Source: Nodularia spumigena CCY9414
GTDB taxonomy: Bacteria; Cyanobacteriota; Cyanobacteriia; Cyanobacteriales; Nostocaceae
DNA: 64,000 nucleotides
Direction: 5' to 3'
NCBI RefSeq assembly: GCF_000340565.2
Contig: NZ_CP007203.1
Location: 3,397,929-3,461,928 of the forward strand
Shown here: positions 38,222-47,004 of the stretch, one piece after another
Position numbering within the stretch: position 1 is the first letter of the stretch
Layout: every line of letters starts with the position of its first letter
The notes under the pieces: model-generated
What the model was told of the DNA's origin: nothing
The model's input: only the letters and a program-made list of their open reading frames with translations
The model's database searches: none
Made by a program: the position numbers and the translations under genes

Positions 38222-39300
38222 GTGTTTGGAAATTAGTAGAACTGAATTTTGAGCGCAATTTAGCTCACTTTGGGGAAGTGGGAATTGGAATGGAAACAAC
38301 AGGCGATCGCATCCGTTCCGATAGTTTATTTAGCGCCTGGGTAAGTAACTATGCAAGGTTGTTTCAAAAAGAAGGAGTAGAGGAATTATTACAGCTATTT
38401 CCCACCGACAAACAACCCCAACTCATACCTCCCTTTCGCATCAGTTCTACATTTATCTATCGACAAGTGGGGGTAAATATAATTTACTATCTTCCCCGTC
38501 CCCTAAAATTTCCCATCAACTACCCAGATGAGGATTTAGCATTTTTCAAAGCCTACAAAAAACTCAACTATTTACCCTTAGAAATTTGGGAAAGATGGTA
38601 TCAGGGAACAGGATTCACCACAGATGATGCTGAGGAATTAGAAAAACATATCTCGGATAAAACCCAAGGAAAACTACTAGCAACAGCAGAAACCTTTAAC
38701 CACAGCAAAGCTTGCAAAATTCAACAACTCCCCAAAATAGCCATAGATAGGAATACCAGAGCGACAAACATTTATCATACAGGCTTTGTGCAATTTGCTT
38801 GGGAGAAAGACAAAAACCCCGCAGGTTTATACTTTCTCCTAGAACTTTCTCCAGAAGGTGAAAAATTAGCCGATAAACTCCAAGCTGCATTACATCTTTT
38901 AGGAGAAGAAGGAATTGGCGGAGAACGTTCTAGTGGCGCAGGAAGATTTAAAGTTAGCTGGTTAGAATTACCAAAAAATTGGCAAAAAGTAGTGAATTTT
39001 AAAGGGGGAAATCACCATACCTTGATGAGTTTATTTTGGGATGATGACATATCATCAGACTTACTCAAAAATTCCAGTTACGAAATTCTAGAAAGGGGTG
39101 GTTGGATAGCAGAAAGTCAATTACGTCGCCAAATGGTAAGAATGTTTAGTGAAGGTTCTGTTTTTTCCACACTACCACAAGGAAAACTGGTAGATGTCAA
39201 ACCCAAAGAATTTACAAAACACAGTATTTACCGGAGTGGTATTAGCTTAAGTTTACCAATTAAAGTACAGGAAAAAGAAAATCATGGTTGTTGCGTCTGA
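38218..39300 (+). CDS. csm4: Csm4 (Cas5-type subunit of the III-A complex)
   Basis: A 360-residue RAMP protein with the Csm4 start WKLVELNFERNLAHFGEVGI followed by RIRSDSLFSAWVSNYARLF, and the glycine-rich loop GEEGIGGERSSGAGRF near residue 240. In a working III-A complex it binds the 5' handle of the crRNA. Here its Cas10 and Csm3 partners are gone. It overlaps its neighbours by 4 bp (ATGA) and 17 bp. The frame is intact. Confidence 0.85.
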   Translation: MSVWKLVELNFERNLAHFGEVGIGMETTGDRIRSDSLFSAWVSNYARLFQKEGVEELLQLFPTDKQPQLIPPFRISSTFIYRQVGVNIIYYLPRPLKFPINYPDEDLAFFKAYKKLNYLPLEIWERWYQGTGFTTDDAEELEKHISDKTQGKLLATAETFNHSKACKIQQLPKIAIDRNTRATNIYHTGFVQFAWEKDKNPAGLYFLLELSPEGEKLADKLQAALHLLGEEGIGGERSSGAGRFKVSWLELPKNWQKVVNFKGGNHHTLMSLFWDDDISSDLLKNSSYEILERGGWIAESQLRRQMVRMFSEGSVFSTLPQGKLVDVKPKEFTKHSIYRSGISLSLPIKVQEKENHGCCV

Positions 39301-40570
39301 ATCTGCACTTAAAAAACCTGACTTTTACGAATCAAAACGCATACAGTTAACCAGTCCACTTTTACATATTGGCTCATCTGTATCTAAATTAAATCCTTTT
39401 GAATATGTACAGATAGCCAAAAAAGTTTATCTTCCTAATCAAGAAGCCTTAGCTAAAGGATTATTAAAAAAGGGGGGAAGTTTTTTAAACGACTATATTC
39501 AAGTAATTGAAGAACGTCAAGACATCACCAGACTTTTAAAACAAGCCTTTGGCGATGAATGGTGGAATGCAAAAGACACAGATGAAAATCCCATTTTTCC
39601 CAAAGATGCAATTAGCCAAAACTTCACCCAAGAAAGGATTACAGATTTACGTCCGATGATTCGCAATGGTATGGGATATTTATTTATCCCTGGTTCCTCA
39701 ATTAAAGGCGCAATCAGAACAGCCATAGCCTATCATTTACTCAAATATCCTGACCGTTATCAAGTACCTCTAGAATATCGCAGCAGTCAAATTGAAGACA
39801 GGTTGAAAAATAGTTTAGGAGAATTGAGAAATAAGCATAAACAAAAGTTTGCTGATGACAAGCTATTTATGGATAATTTCTTCTCTAACTATACTCTCAA
39901 TTATCAAGGTAAAAAATTATCTGGTAGCAGTCAAAATACAGATTTTTTACGCTGTTTAAAAGTCAGCGACTCTGAACCGATAATTGAAAGAAAAGTTCCC
40001 AGTAAAACAGGTAAATCAATTCCCGTCAATTTTTCCGTTGTGGGTGAAGTCATAGTTTCCAGCAGATATCCTGATTATTTAGCCAAATATAAAGCCTCTA
40101 TCTATGCTGAGATGGCGCGGAATGTCAACACAGAATTTACACTCACCTTAGATACAGAAATGCTGTCATGGTTCGAGCATAAACAAGGAATGAAATTACC
40201 CTTTAAAAACCTTAATGAATTATTACAAATATGCGAAGATTTTGCTCAAGAACAATGGGACTATGAGCATGATTATTGGAACACAATAGAAAATAACCCT
40301 AGAGCATCTGGTAAAAATTTAGATTTTAATCATATCCGCGATTTATACGAACCAGAAAAATGTCCCTATACACTCAGGCTAGGTTGGGGTAGTGGAATGA
40401 CAGGAACCACAGTTGGGTTATGTTTTGACGACGAAATGAGGGCAGAAATCCGCGATATTTGCGGTATTAAAGCACCTGGTTTTGAAGCCCCAAAATCTCG
40501 GCGAACAGTGATGAATAGCAATGGCGAAATTAAATTTGTTCCTGGATGGGTGAAATTCAGAGCTTTATAA
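39284..40570 (+). CDS. csm5: Csm5 (Cas7-type subunit of the III-A complex)
   Basis: A 428-residue protein with the Csm5 pattern: QLTSPLLHIGSSVSKLNPFE at the N-terminus and GYLFIPGSSIKGAIRTAIAY near residue 125-145, the RAMP glycine loop. Csm5 caps the 3' end of the crRNA filament. It overlaps csm4 by 17 bp and lies 5 bp before cas6. The frame is intact though the filament subunit Csm3 is missing from this locus. Confidence 0.83.
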   Translation: MVVASESALKKPDFYESKRIQLTSPLLHIGSSVSKLNPFEYVQIAKKVYLPNQEALAKGLLKKGGSFLNDYIQVIEERQDITRLLKQAFGDEWWNAKDTDENPIFPKDAISQNFTQERITDLRPMIRNGMGYLFIPGSSIKGAIRTAIAYHLLKYPDRYQVPLEYRSSQIEDRLKNSLGELRNKHKQKFADDKLFMDNFFSNYTLNYQGKKLSGSSQNTDFLRCLKVSDSEPIIERKVPSKTGKSIPVNFSVVGEVIVSSRYPDYLAKYKASIYAEMARNVNTEFTLTLDTEMLSWFEHKQGMKLPFKNLNELLQICEDFAQEQWDYEHDYWNTIENNPRASGKNLDFNHIRDLYEPEKCPYTLRLGWGSGMTGTTVGLCFDDEMRAEIRDICGIKAPGFEAPKSRRTVMNSNGEIKFVPGWVKFRAL

Positions 40571-40575
40571 AACTT

Positions 40576-41352
40576 ATGCTAATTCACTCTACTTGGACAT
40601 TAAGTGTATCTACATCCACAGTTTTACCCCGTTCCTATGGGTTGGAACTGGTAAAGCAACTGCATCACCAGCTAGGTTTAGAAATGGGAAGCGAGACTAT
40701 ACCCTCTGTTTCTTACTCAGGAATTATCGGTTTTGCTTCCACTTCCAGAGATTTTATCACCTTCCATTCAGAGGAATCTTATCAACTATCTTTGTGTGGA
40801 TTGAATGAAGTTTCAGCTAAAGCAATTTCTCATCTAAATCTTGGCGATTCTTTAGAATTTCTCGGTGCAAAGTTCAACATTATCAATCGTGAAGATGAAA
40901 TCACCAGCTATGAAGAATTATATACAAACTTAGTGGGAAATGAGCCAGAACCAGTTAGGCGTTTTGACTTGCAGTTTATTACGCCTACAGCCTTTGCTCA
41001 AGGTGGAGTAAATTTACCTCTACCTTTACCTACATTAATGTTCCGCAGTTGGTTAGAACGCTGGAATAATTTTGCGCCTATTTATTTAGGAAGTGATGAT
41101 TTAATTGCTTATCTTGGTGAGGCTATTTTTATCAAAAATCACAAAATTCAAACTCGAAGTTATCAATTAAATAAAGGTTTTTTAAATGGTTTTGTTGGCG
41201 AGGTAACGTTACAAGTTTTAAACCGGGCTGATCCTTTATTAGCAAATGTGGCTAATTTATTAGTTCAATATGCCCGGTTTTCTAGTACGGGTATGAAAAC
41301 TCGTTTGGGTATGGGTCAGACATTAATAAATACATCAAGGAGAACATCATGA
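40576..41352 (+). CDS. cas6: Cas6 family crRNA-processing endoribonuclease
   Basis: A 258-residue protein with the Cas6 arrangement of two ferredoxin-like halves. The second half begins FDLQFITPTAFAQGG and ends with the typical glycine-rich FSSTGMKTRLGMGQ. Cas6 cuts pre-crRNA inside the repeat and leaves the 8-nt 5' handle. The ATG at 40576 is used; an earlier in-frame ATG at 40546 lies inside csm5. It is the only Cas6 seen in the window and could serve the array at 59201. It overlaps csx1 by 4 bp. Confidence 0.82.
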   Translation: MLIHSTWTLSVSTSTVLPRSYGLELVKQLHHQLGLEMGSETIPSVSYSGIIGFASTSRDFITFHSEESYQLSLCGLNEVSAKAISHLNLGDSLEFLGAKFNIINREDEITSYEELYTNLVGNEPEPVRRFDLQFITPTAFAQGGVNLPLPLPTLMFRSWLERWNNFAPIYLGSDDLIAYLGEAIFIKNHKIQTRSYQLNKGFLNGFVGEVTLQVLNRADPLLANVANLLVQYARFSSTGMKTRLGMGQTLINTSRRTS

Positions 41353-42605
41353 AAACAATTATTACATTTCTAGGAATTCAAGCAAAGAAAACTACATATA
41401 GTTTTGAAGGTGAGAATTATGATGGAGAAGTATTTGCAGAAGCTATACATCAGTTTTGTAATTATGACTCTATGCTAGTTTGTGTCACCAGTGAAGCTAA
41501 AAAAAGGACTTTTCCTATTTTAGAAAAACTAGGAGATGAGCGCATACAAGCAGTTGAAATTCCTAACGGTGAAACCACTGAAAAAATGTGGGAAACATTT
41601 AAAACCATTACTGAAAAAGTTCATGAAAATGATCATGTAATATTTGACATTACTCATGGTTTACGTTCTTTACCATTTCTGGTGTTTTTATTTGCGGCAT
41701 ATCTAAAAGCAGCTAAAAATGTCACGATTGAGGCTATTTACTATGGCGCATGGGAATTAGGGTCTTCTAATAATGGCATAGCTCCAGTTATTGATTTATC
41801 TGAATTTGTATCTATGATTGATTGGCTGACAGCGACAGAACGTTTTGTAGAAATAGGAGATGGACAAGCACTAGCAAATTTACTAAAAACTGCTATTCCA
41901 TCAGGTGATGAATTACGTAATAATCCAGCCAGTAGACCATTAAGAAGTAATTTAGAAAAAACAGCTAAAATTATTGAAAATATTTCCTTAGCGTTGAATG
42001 TGACTCGACCAATTGAAACAATGGAATCAGCTACTAAGTTAGAGGAAATCTTAAAACAAGCAGCAGCAAGTTTTGCTGAACGTGCTAAACCCTTTTCATT
42101 ACTTTCAGAAAGGGTTGTTAAAGAGTATGGACAATTTGCTCTAGAAGATCCAACTGATCAAGCAGCATTGGCTGAAAATTTATGGCTACAGTTACAAATG
42201 ATTGAGTGGTACATTCAGCGAGATAGAATAGTACAGGCCGTAACCTTAGCCCGTGAATGGTTAATTTCTGTATTAGTGCTACGGTTTGATGAATCGATGT
42301 TTGATAACCACAACAGTCGAAAATATGTTGAATATGCCATAAATAATGCCGTTGAAAAAGCTAAACCATCACCCCGTCCGATCACTCCTAGTCGTTGTGA
42401 TGATAAATTTGCAGCTTTACCACAAGCCGATGAACTTGTTAAAGTTTGGAGTCAAATGACTCTACTACGTAATGATATCGCTCATGTAGGTATGAATCTT
42501 AATCCTCAGCCTGCATTCAAACTCAAGGAAAAGGCTGTATCACTCTATCCGCTATTACAAAAACTTGGTCAAGAACTATTACCAGAGAGAACAGTTATTG
42601 AGTAA
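41349..42605 (+). CDS. csx1: Csx1-type CARF-HEPN RNase (TIGR02221-like)
   Basis: A 418-residue protein. The N-terminal ~165 residues are a CARF domain: TFLGIQAKKTTYSF, then VIFDITHGLRSLPFLVFLFA. The C-terminal part is a HEPN domain with RNDIAHVGM near residues 375-383, i.e. R-x4-H. Such proteins cut RNA when the CARF domain binds cyclic oligoadenylate made by Cas10. The Cas10 of this locus is broken, so an activating signal would have to come from the cas10 at 53224. It is coupled to cas6 (4-bp overlap). Confidence 0.85.
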   Translation: MKTIITFLGIQAKKTTYSFEGENYDGEVFAEAIHQFCNYDSMLVCVTSEAKKRTFPILEKLGDERIQAVEIPNGETTEKMWETFKTITEKVHENDHVIFDITHGLRSLPFLVFLFAAYLKAAKNVTIEAIYYGAWELGSSNNGIAPVIDLSEFVSMIDWLTATERFVEIGDGQALANLLKTAIPSGDELRNNPASRPLRSNLEKTAKIIENISLALNVTRPIETMESATKLEEILKQAAASFAERAKPFSLLSERVVKEYGQFALEDPTDQAALAENLWLQLQMIEWYIQRDRIVQAVTLAREWLISVLVLRFDESMFDNHNSRKYVEYAINNAVEKAKPSPRPITPSRCDDKFAALPQADELVKVWSQMTLLRNDIAHVGMNLNPQPAFKLKEKAVSLYPLLQKLGQELLPERTVIE

Positions 42606-42904
42606 ATATTTTGACAATCTAAGCACCATTAGATTATGCAACTTTTAATGAGAAGCGATCGCTTATCCCCTCAAAACACCTAAACTATAGCTATGCTATT
42701 GATAGCACCATAGGTGAAATCATGACCATTGAACAAATTGTGCTTCACTAGCGTTTCTACAACATAGAATAGAAGATACAGCAGGTTGCAAGTATATGAG
42801 GTACAAAAGCCAATAGTGAAACTCTTGTGGGGTGGGCATCTTGCCCGCCCTTGTGTACCTGACCAAAATGAAATGTGCTGTATGTACTACACATATTTAC
42901 AACT
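42606..42904. other. spacer after the III-A remnant
   Basis: No gene is supported. It contains one HIP1-like GCGATCGC (42654) and no recognisable leader or repeat. Confidence 0.3.
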
Positions 42905-43507
42905 ATGACTATAACTAAGAACCGACTCACCTTTGATCAATTCCTTAACTACGACTTTCCTGAAGAAGGTCGTTATGAACTGGTAAATGGAGAAATCATG
43001 CGGATCCAGGCAACTAGAAAACACGATAACTTAGCAGATTTTCTTACTAGAAAATTTGATATTGAAGTTGAAAGTCGCAATCTCAATTACAGGGTATCGG
43101 GAAGAATTGCCATTAGAACTTTAACAGCAAGTGGTAAAGAACAAGGTCGTGTTCCTGATGTTAGCGTAGTAGATAAAAACCTGTGGGATGCTAATTTATC
43201 TGCTTACACTGCTTTTATTGAACCATTACAACTAGCTGTAGAAATAGTTTCTACAAATTGGGAAGATGACTATATAGATAAACTCGATGAATATCAACGT
43301 TTGGGTATTTCTGAATATTGGATTGTGGATTATTTAGCTATTGGTAGTCGTAATTATTTGGGCAATCCCAAAGAACCAACAATTTTTGTATATACTCTCA
43401 ATGAACAAGGCATTTACCAATCAATGGCTTATCGAGGTACAGATAAAATTATATCTCCAACTTTCGCCGAATTAGATTTGACAGTTGAACAAATTTTGGG
43501 AGCGTAG
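42905..43507 (+). CDS. Uma2 family PD-(D/E)XK protein
   Basis: A ~200-residue protein of the Uma2 (DUF820) family, very abundant in cyanobacteria. The domain runs from LTFDQFLNYDFPEEGRYELV, over RVPDVSVVDKNLW (acidic ligand), to LAVEIVSTNWEDDYIDKLDE, the E-x-(S)-x-D/K region of the nuclease-like fold. The function is unknown; many are thought to be mobile-element-linked endonucleases. ATG at 42905; a GTG at 42875 would add ten residues. It lies between the III-A remnant and a degenerate array. Confidence 0.85.
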   Translation: MTITKNRLTFDQFLNYDFPEEGRYELVNGEIMRIQATRKHDNLADFLTRKFDIEVESRNLNYRVSGRIAIRTLTASGKEQGRVPDVSVVDKNLWDANLSAYTAFIEPLQLAVEIVSTNWEDDYIDKLDEYQRLGISEYWIVDYLAIGSRNYLGNPKEPTIFVYTLNEQGIYQSMAYRGTDKIISPTFAELDLTVEQILGA

Positions 43508-43530
43508 ATAGAGCAGTTTATTTAACGCCA

Positions 43531-43763
43531 TCACCAGTACAGCAAAAGGACTATCACTTTGTTCTAATTCTAACCAATGGGCTTCATAGTCCAATAGTTT
43601 CACGATGGGAAATTGCAAACTCAGCCGACATCCCCAGCGTCCATCACTGTATTCTTGCGATCGCCAACTTTGTTGATTATCCCCCAAAATTGCCAAGGTC
43701 ACAACTTCGGTGGTTATAACGGTCAAAAATTCTGTAAAAGAATGCCAGAAACGCTTATATTTT
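43531..43763 (-). pseudogene. internal fragment of the Rpn-type gene
   Basis: 43531-43737 is nearly identical to 36480-36690 of the Rpn-type gene in the same orientation, and 43738-43760 then matches ~36903-36926, so ~215 bp in between are deleted. The recoverable peptide reads VVTLAILGDNQQSWRSQEYS and so on. It is a remnant without start or end. Confidence 0.8.
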
Positions 43764-43765
43764 TA

Positions 43766-43879
43766 GTTTAGTCCCCTTGCGGGGAAGTGGTGAAGACTGA
43801 CACAACTATTCAGTCATCATACTAGAGGCGTGTTTCAATCCCCTTGCGGGGTCTTATTGGATTAATAAATTTTAGAAAC
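43766..43879 (-). CRISPR. two degenerate CRISPR repeats (mini-array remnant)
   Basis: GTTTAGTCCCCTTGCGGGGA at 43766 and GTTTCAATCCCCTTGCGGGG at 43832 start 66 bp apart, close to a repeat-plus-spacer unit. The second ends in GAAAC at 43879. On the minus strand the second ends in ATTGAAAC. The repeats differ from each other and from the array at 59201. Confidence 0.55.
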
Positions 43880-43897
43880 TTAAACTCCCTAGTGTAA

Positions 43898-43937
43898 AAA
43901 ATATAGCTTAACTTTACTAAAAAGTCAAGCTATTTTT
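43898..43937 (-). terminator. Rho-independent terminator of the RelE/XRE pair
   Basis: ATAGCTTAACTT (43903-43914) pairs with AAGTCAAGCTAT (43922-43933) with one mismatch, and on the minus strand the stem is followed by a T-run (TATTTTTT), 30 bp after the XRE gene stop. Confidence 0.7.
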
Positions 43938-43963
43938 GAGGCTGAGTAACAATAAATTAAATA

Positions 43964-44269
43964 CTACTCAAATTGAGCCAGAGTAATCTCTTCGTTTGGA
44001 AAATTCGCTATTATTTTTAAGTTGCCACCAAGAGCTTTGATGTAACGGGAAAGAGTGGAAATTGGAATGTCTTCTTGGTTCTCTAACTCTGAAATAGTAG
44101 AAAAAACGTCACTGAGGTCGGTTTTTACGTTATTCTGTGTCAATTCCAAGGACTCTTGTAGTTCTAGGAGAGTCATATGAAGTAAAGCAAGTTTAGCACG
44201 GGTTTCGCTCTCTGCTCTTTGCTCAGGTGTCATTCTTTTTCGTAGTTCACTAAAAGACTTTGTTTTCAT
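43964..44269 (-). CDS. XRE/HTH antitoxin-like protein
   Basis: A 101-residue protein with a helix-turn-helix of XRE type in the C-terminal half (LELTQNNVKTDLSDVFSTIS, then ISTLSRYIKALGGNLKI). It follows a RelE-like toxin gene with a 4-bp overlap on the same strand, the order of HigBA-type toxin-antitoxin modules. The protein would bind the toxin and the module's promoter. Confidence 0.8.
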   Translation of the reverse strand: MKTKSFSELRKRMTPEQRAESETRAKLALLHMTLLELQESLELTQNNVKTDLSDVFSTISELENQEDIPISTLSRYIKALGGNLKIIANFPNEEITLAQFE

Positions 44270-44625
44270 ACTAATCCTTCATCTGTAAGTTCTCTTATAT
44301 ATTGATCATAGAGCTTATCTGCTTTGGGTACATTTTGTTCGTACCAACGGTCATTACCTACTTTGTTGCCTAATAAAAGGAGTATTGCTACTCTACGGGG
44401 ATCGAAAGCATACAGAACTCTATACGGTTCACCTTTGTGTTGAACCCTCAGTTCTCGCATATTTCGGTGACGAGATCCCTTGACATCAGAACTACGGGGA
44501 AAGGGAAGATTGGGACCTTTTTCCTCAAGTAGCTTAACCGCGATATCAATAGAAACCTGGGTTGCTCCATCTAACATTAGCCAGGACTGCTCAAACTCGT
44601 CTGTATACTCTACTTCGTAAGCCAT
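44266..44625 (-). CDS. RelE/HigB-like toxin (Gp49-type)
   Basis: A 119-residue protein starting MAYEVEYTDEFEQSWLML and ending in the Gp49-like region NMRELRVQHKGEPYRVLYAF, LLLGNKVGNDRWYEQNVPKA. Such proteins cleave mRNA at the ribosome. The ATG at 44625 is chosen; the frame stays open upstream to 44787 but that part is not family-like. It is coupled to the antitoxin by a 4-bp overlap. Confidence 0.8.
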   Translation of the reverse strand: MAYEVEYTDEFEQSWLMLDGATQVSIDIAVKLLEEKGPNLPFPRSSDVKGSRHRNMRELRVQHKGEPYRVLYAFDPRRVAILLLLGNKVGNDRWYEQNVPKADKLYDQYIRELTDEGLV

Positions 44626-44862
44626 ATTATTAGATTTCCTAATTACTAAAAACGTCGTGCTGTTTGATGATTGAAAAGTTGAGTCAGTTGCCATCACTAA
44701 TGCTGAAGGCTTTGAGTCTAATAAATTAGAATTTTTCTGCTTGTACATGGCGCATTTTCCTGTAATTTTTGAAATTGGCATACCCAAAATGACGCTTTTA
44801 GGTTCATAATCTATGTTATAACCTTTACCTACAAGATAGCTATAAAAGAATACGCATATTTT

Positions 44863-45507
44863 TCACTCAATTAATCTAATCTTCTTTATACTCCCATCTT
44901 CTTTAATCTCTAAAATTTCGACTTTAACTTTTTGTCCTATTTTTAATGATTTTGCTTTTTTATGTTCTTTTTTGCTTAATCTTTGCTTAGTAACTACAAT
45001 TTCATAAGTCACCTCAATACTTTTAATAGCGCTAACTATTGCCTCAACTATTTCACCAACTGCAAAATTACGATTACCAATCGCTTTAGCAATTTCTTGT
45101 TGTCGTGCTGATTCTACAGTAAATGCTGTGGGTGGGGCGATTTCGCCAATGGGTACACCTCCATCTTTGTAGTAACGCATCAGCCGATATACCCAGCCTA
45201 AAATTTGCAGTATGATTTGAGCATCGGCTTTTTGCAGATAATCACTACAGGTTGCTTCTATAGTCCGGTAATATCCGAAAGTTTTCCCACTGTGTCCAAT
45301 TTGTTTACCATCTCTGACCAGGGTTTTAAGGTATGTGAAAAACTTCACGCTGGCGTTGGTTTGATTTACTATACTCCGCAAATATGCGATCGCTTTTCCT
45401 AATTCGTTAAAATCTGTCTCTTCTTTTACCAGTGTTTGGGCGATCGCATGGGCAATTTCCCACTGTTGATTGGTTAAGGATTCCGAGCCTAAGTCAGCTA
45501 TAGTCAT
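44863..45507 (-). CDS. unknown protein at the end of the III-D operon
   Basis: A 214-residue protein. The first ~150 residues are helical and contain LGKAIAYLRSIVNQTNASVK and TFGYYRTIEATCSDYLQK; the C-terminal ~40 residues (LKIGQKVKVEILEIKEDGSI) look like a small beta-barrel (S1-like) RNA-binding tail. It lies 2 bp behind a RAMP gene on the same strand, so it belongs to the CRISPR operon. I do not recognise the family. A crRNA- or RNA-binding accessory protein is one possibility. Confidence 0.6.
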   Translation of the reverse strand: MTIADLGSESLTNQQWEIAHAIAQTLVKEETDFNELGKAIAYLRSIVNQTNASVKFFTYLKTLVRDGKQIGHSGKTFGYYRTIEATCSDYLQKADAQIILQILGWVYRLMRYYKDGGVPIGEIAPPTAFTVESARQQEIAKAIGNRNFAVGEIVEAIVSAIKSIEVTYEIVVTKQRLSKKEHKKAKSLKIGQKVKVEILEIKEDGSIKKIRLIE

Positions 45508-45509
45508 AA

Positions 45510-46511
45510 TTAATACATTCCTGTTGGCGGTTGGCGATCGCTGGGGTAACGTAAAATAGCGGCGAGTTCTTTTAATTGATCTTCCTCAATTAACCGTAAG
45601 TAAGCAGTTTGAATATGTCTCTGTTTAAATTGTGCTAACTTTTCCCCCGTTAATTCATCAGATGCACTGATTTGATAAGATGAATAACGCTCTTTTAAAC
45701 TTTGCGGTTGGGCAATTTTATCTATACTCACAGTCATAGTTCCCATACCAATGGGTTTACCACCACCAACTTTTAAAGCTATGGGATAGTTGGGGTCTTG
45801 TCCTAAAGCAATTAACAAAGTTCCTAACTCTTCTGGTAATAAATTCTTAAAGTGTAATTGGGTAACAAACGTGTATTCTCTTCCGGCTTGCTGTACGGCA
45901 ATTCCAGAATTTTCACCTTTATCAATTGCTTTATTTGTGTTATAATAGAATTTCCGTCCTGCTACTTTACCTCTGATAACATAAGCCTGATGATTAGGAC
46001 GAGGAGCGTATAAAGAAGGCATAAATCCTGTAGAAAAATCCATATTTGTACAGGTTGCATCATTAAAATCAAGTAATCCTTGCCAATTTAATGCGCCAAA
46101 TACGCGACTAGCTGGACAAAGTTTTTCTTGATTATTACAAGGTAAACGTTCCTGGGGAATTTTATCTCTATATTTATTAGTTACAGCCCCCAAGGTACTA
46201 TTAGTAATGGCTTCGTATACTGAGCGAATACAGCCTTTGAGGGAACTTCCTTGAATTGAGAGTTTTTGGTCAACTCCCTGTACCATTGTTTTGATTAGGG
46301 ACACTTTGCTGTCAATGTCGCTACCCATGACGACTAAGCCGGTGGAGACGTGCAAGGATGTCTGCACTTTGAGTTTAAGATATAAAGTACCATGCAGGCG
46401 ATCGCTCAAATATTTGTGATGTCCCACGGGACGCTGTAAGGTGGGGCGTTCTTTGGGGAATGAGACGAGTTGGTAAGGTTTTGGTGGGAGTTCGGGCGGA
46501 GTTTTTGTCAT
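45510..46511 (-). CDS. Cas7/Csm3-like RAMP protein
   Basis: A 333-residue RAMP protein. The glycine loop motif reads LSIQGSSLKGCIRSVYEAI near residue 85-100, and a second motif KVGGGKPIGMGTMTVSID near residue 250 is the conserved C-terminal turn. The N-terminus has an extra Pro-rich stretch. In the III-D complex it should be a backbone subunit of the crRNA filament. The operon is uninterrupted on the minus strand; a 52-bp dispersed repeat spacer separates it from csx19. Confidence 0.78.
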   Translation of the reverse strand: MTKTPPELPPKPYQLVSFPKERPTLQRPVGHHKYLSDRLHGTLYLKLKVQTSLHVSTGLVVMGSDIDSKVSLIKTMVQGVDQKLSIQGSSLKGCIRSVYEAITNSTLGAVTNKYRDKIPQERLPCNNQEKLCPASRVFGALNWQGLLDFNDATCTNMDFSTGFMPSLYAPRPNHQAYVIRGKVAGRKFYYNTNKAIDKGENSGIAVQQAGREYTFVTQLHFKNLLPEELGTLLIALGQDPNYPIALKVGGGKPIGMGTMTVSIDKIAQPQSLKERYSSYQISASDELTGEKLAQFKQRHIQTAYLRLIEEDQLKELAAILRYPSDRQPPTGMY

Positions 46512-46563
46512 GGATTTATTTCACGCAGAGACGCAGAGACGCACAGAGGAAGAGGTGGAGTGT

Positions 46564-47004
46564 TTATTTTTTTATTGTCAGGGCGACAAAGTGTATTGTT
46601 GCTGTTTTTTTATCGATAAAATATCTTTGGGAGATATCTGTTTTTTCAGGTGGTATGTTTTTGGGAAAGCGTCTATCTTTGGGAGAGTTTAAATGAGCTT
46701 CTCGTTGTTGAGTTTCCCAATCTTTACCTATTTTAATAAATTCTGGGTCTTCTTGGGCGATAGTTAAAAGTAGAACTTCATAAGTGTTGTTACGTTTCCG
46801 TTTCCATCTCAATTCGCATTGTTCATTAAACATCTGTCCCTCAAGCATGGGGAAATGTTTTTCTTCGGGTGCTGTTTCCCAATTTTCACTAACTTGATGA
46901 TTCCAACGTAAAAAATAGTAGCTAGGTTTAATTGCTAATTTTTCTATTAATTTTAGCAATTCGGGAACTGATACAGGTCTTTTTACACCTACAAAAGCTG
47001 TCAT
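46564..47004 (-). CDS. csx19: Csx19-like CRISPR-associated protein (TIGR03984-type)
   Basis: A 146-residue protein that I recall as the TIGR03984/Csx19 group of III-D loci. It contains YYFLRWNHQVSENWETAPEE and GQMFNEQCELRWKRKRNNTY. No catalytic motif is evident. It overlaps the upstream RAMP gene by 4 bp. The role in the complex is unknown. Confidence 0.6.
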   Translation of the reverse strand: MTAFVGVKRPVSVPELLKLIEKLAIKPSYYFLRWNHQVSENWETAPEEKHFPMLEGQMFNEQCELRWKRKRNNTYEVLLLTIAQEDPEFIKIGKDWETQQREAHLNSPKDRRFPKNIPPEKTDISQRYFIDKKTATIHFVALTIKK

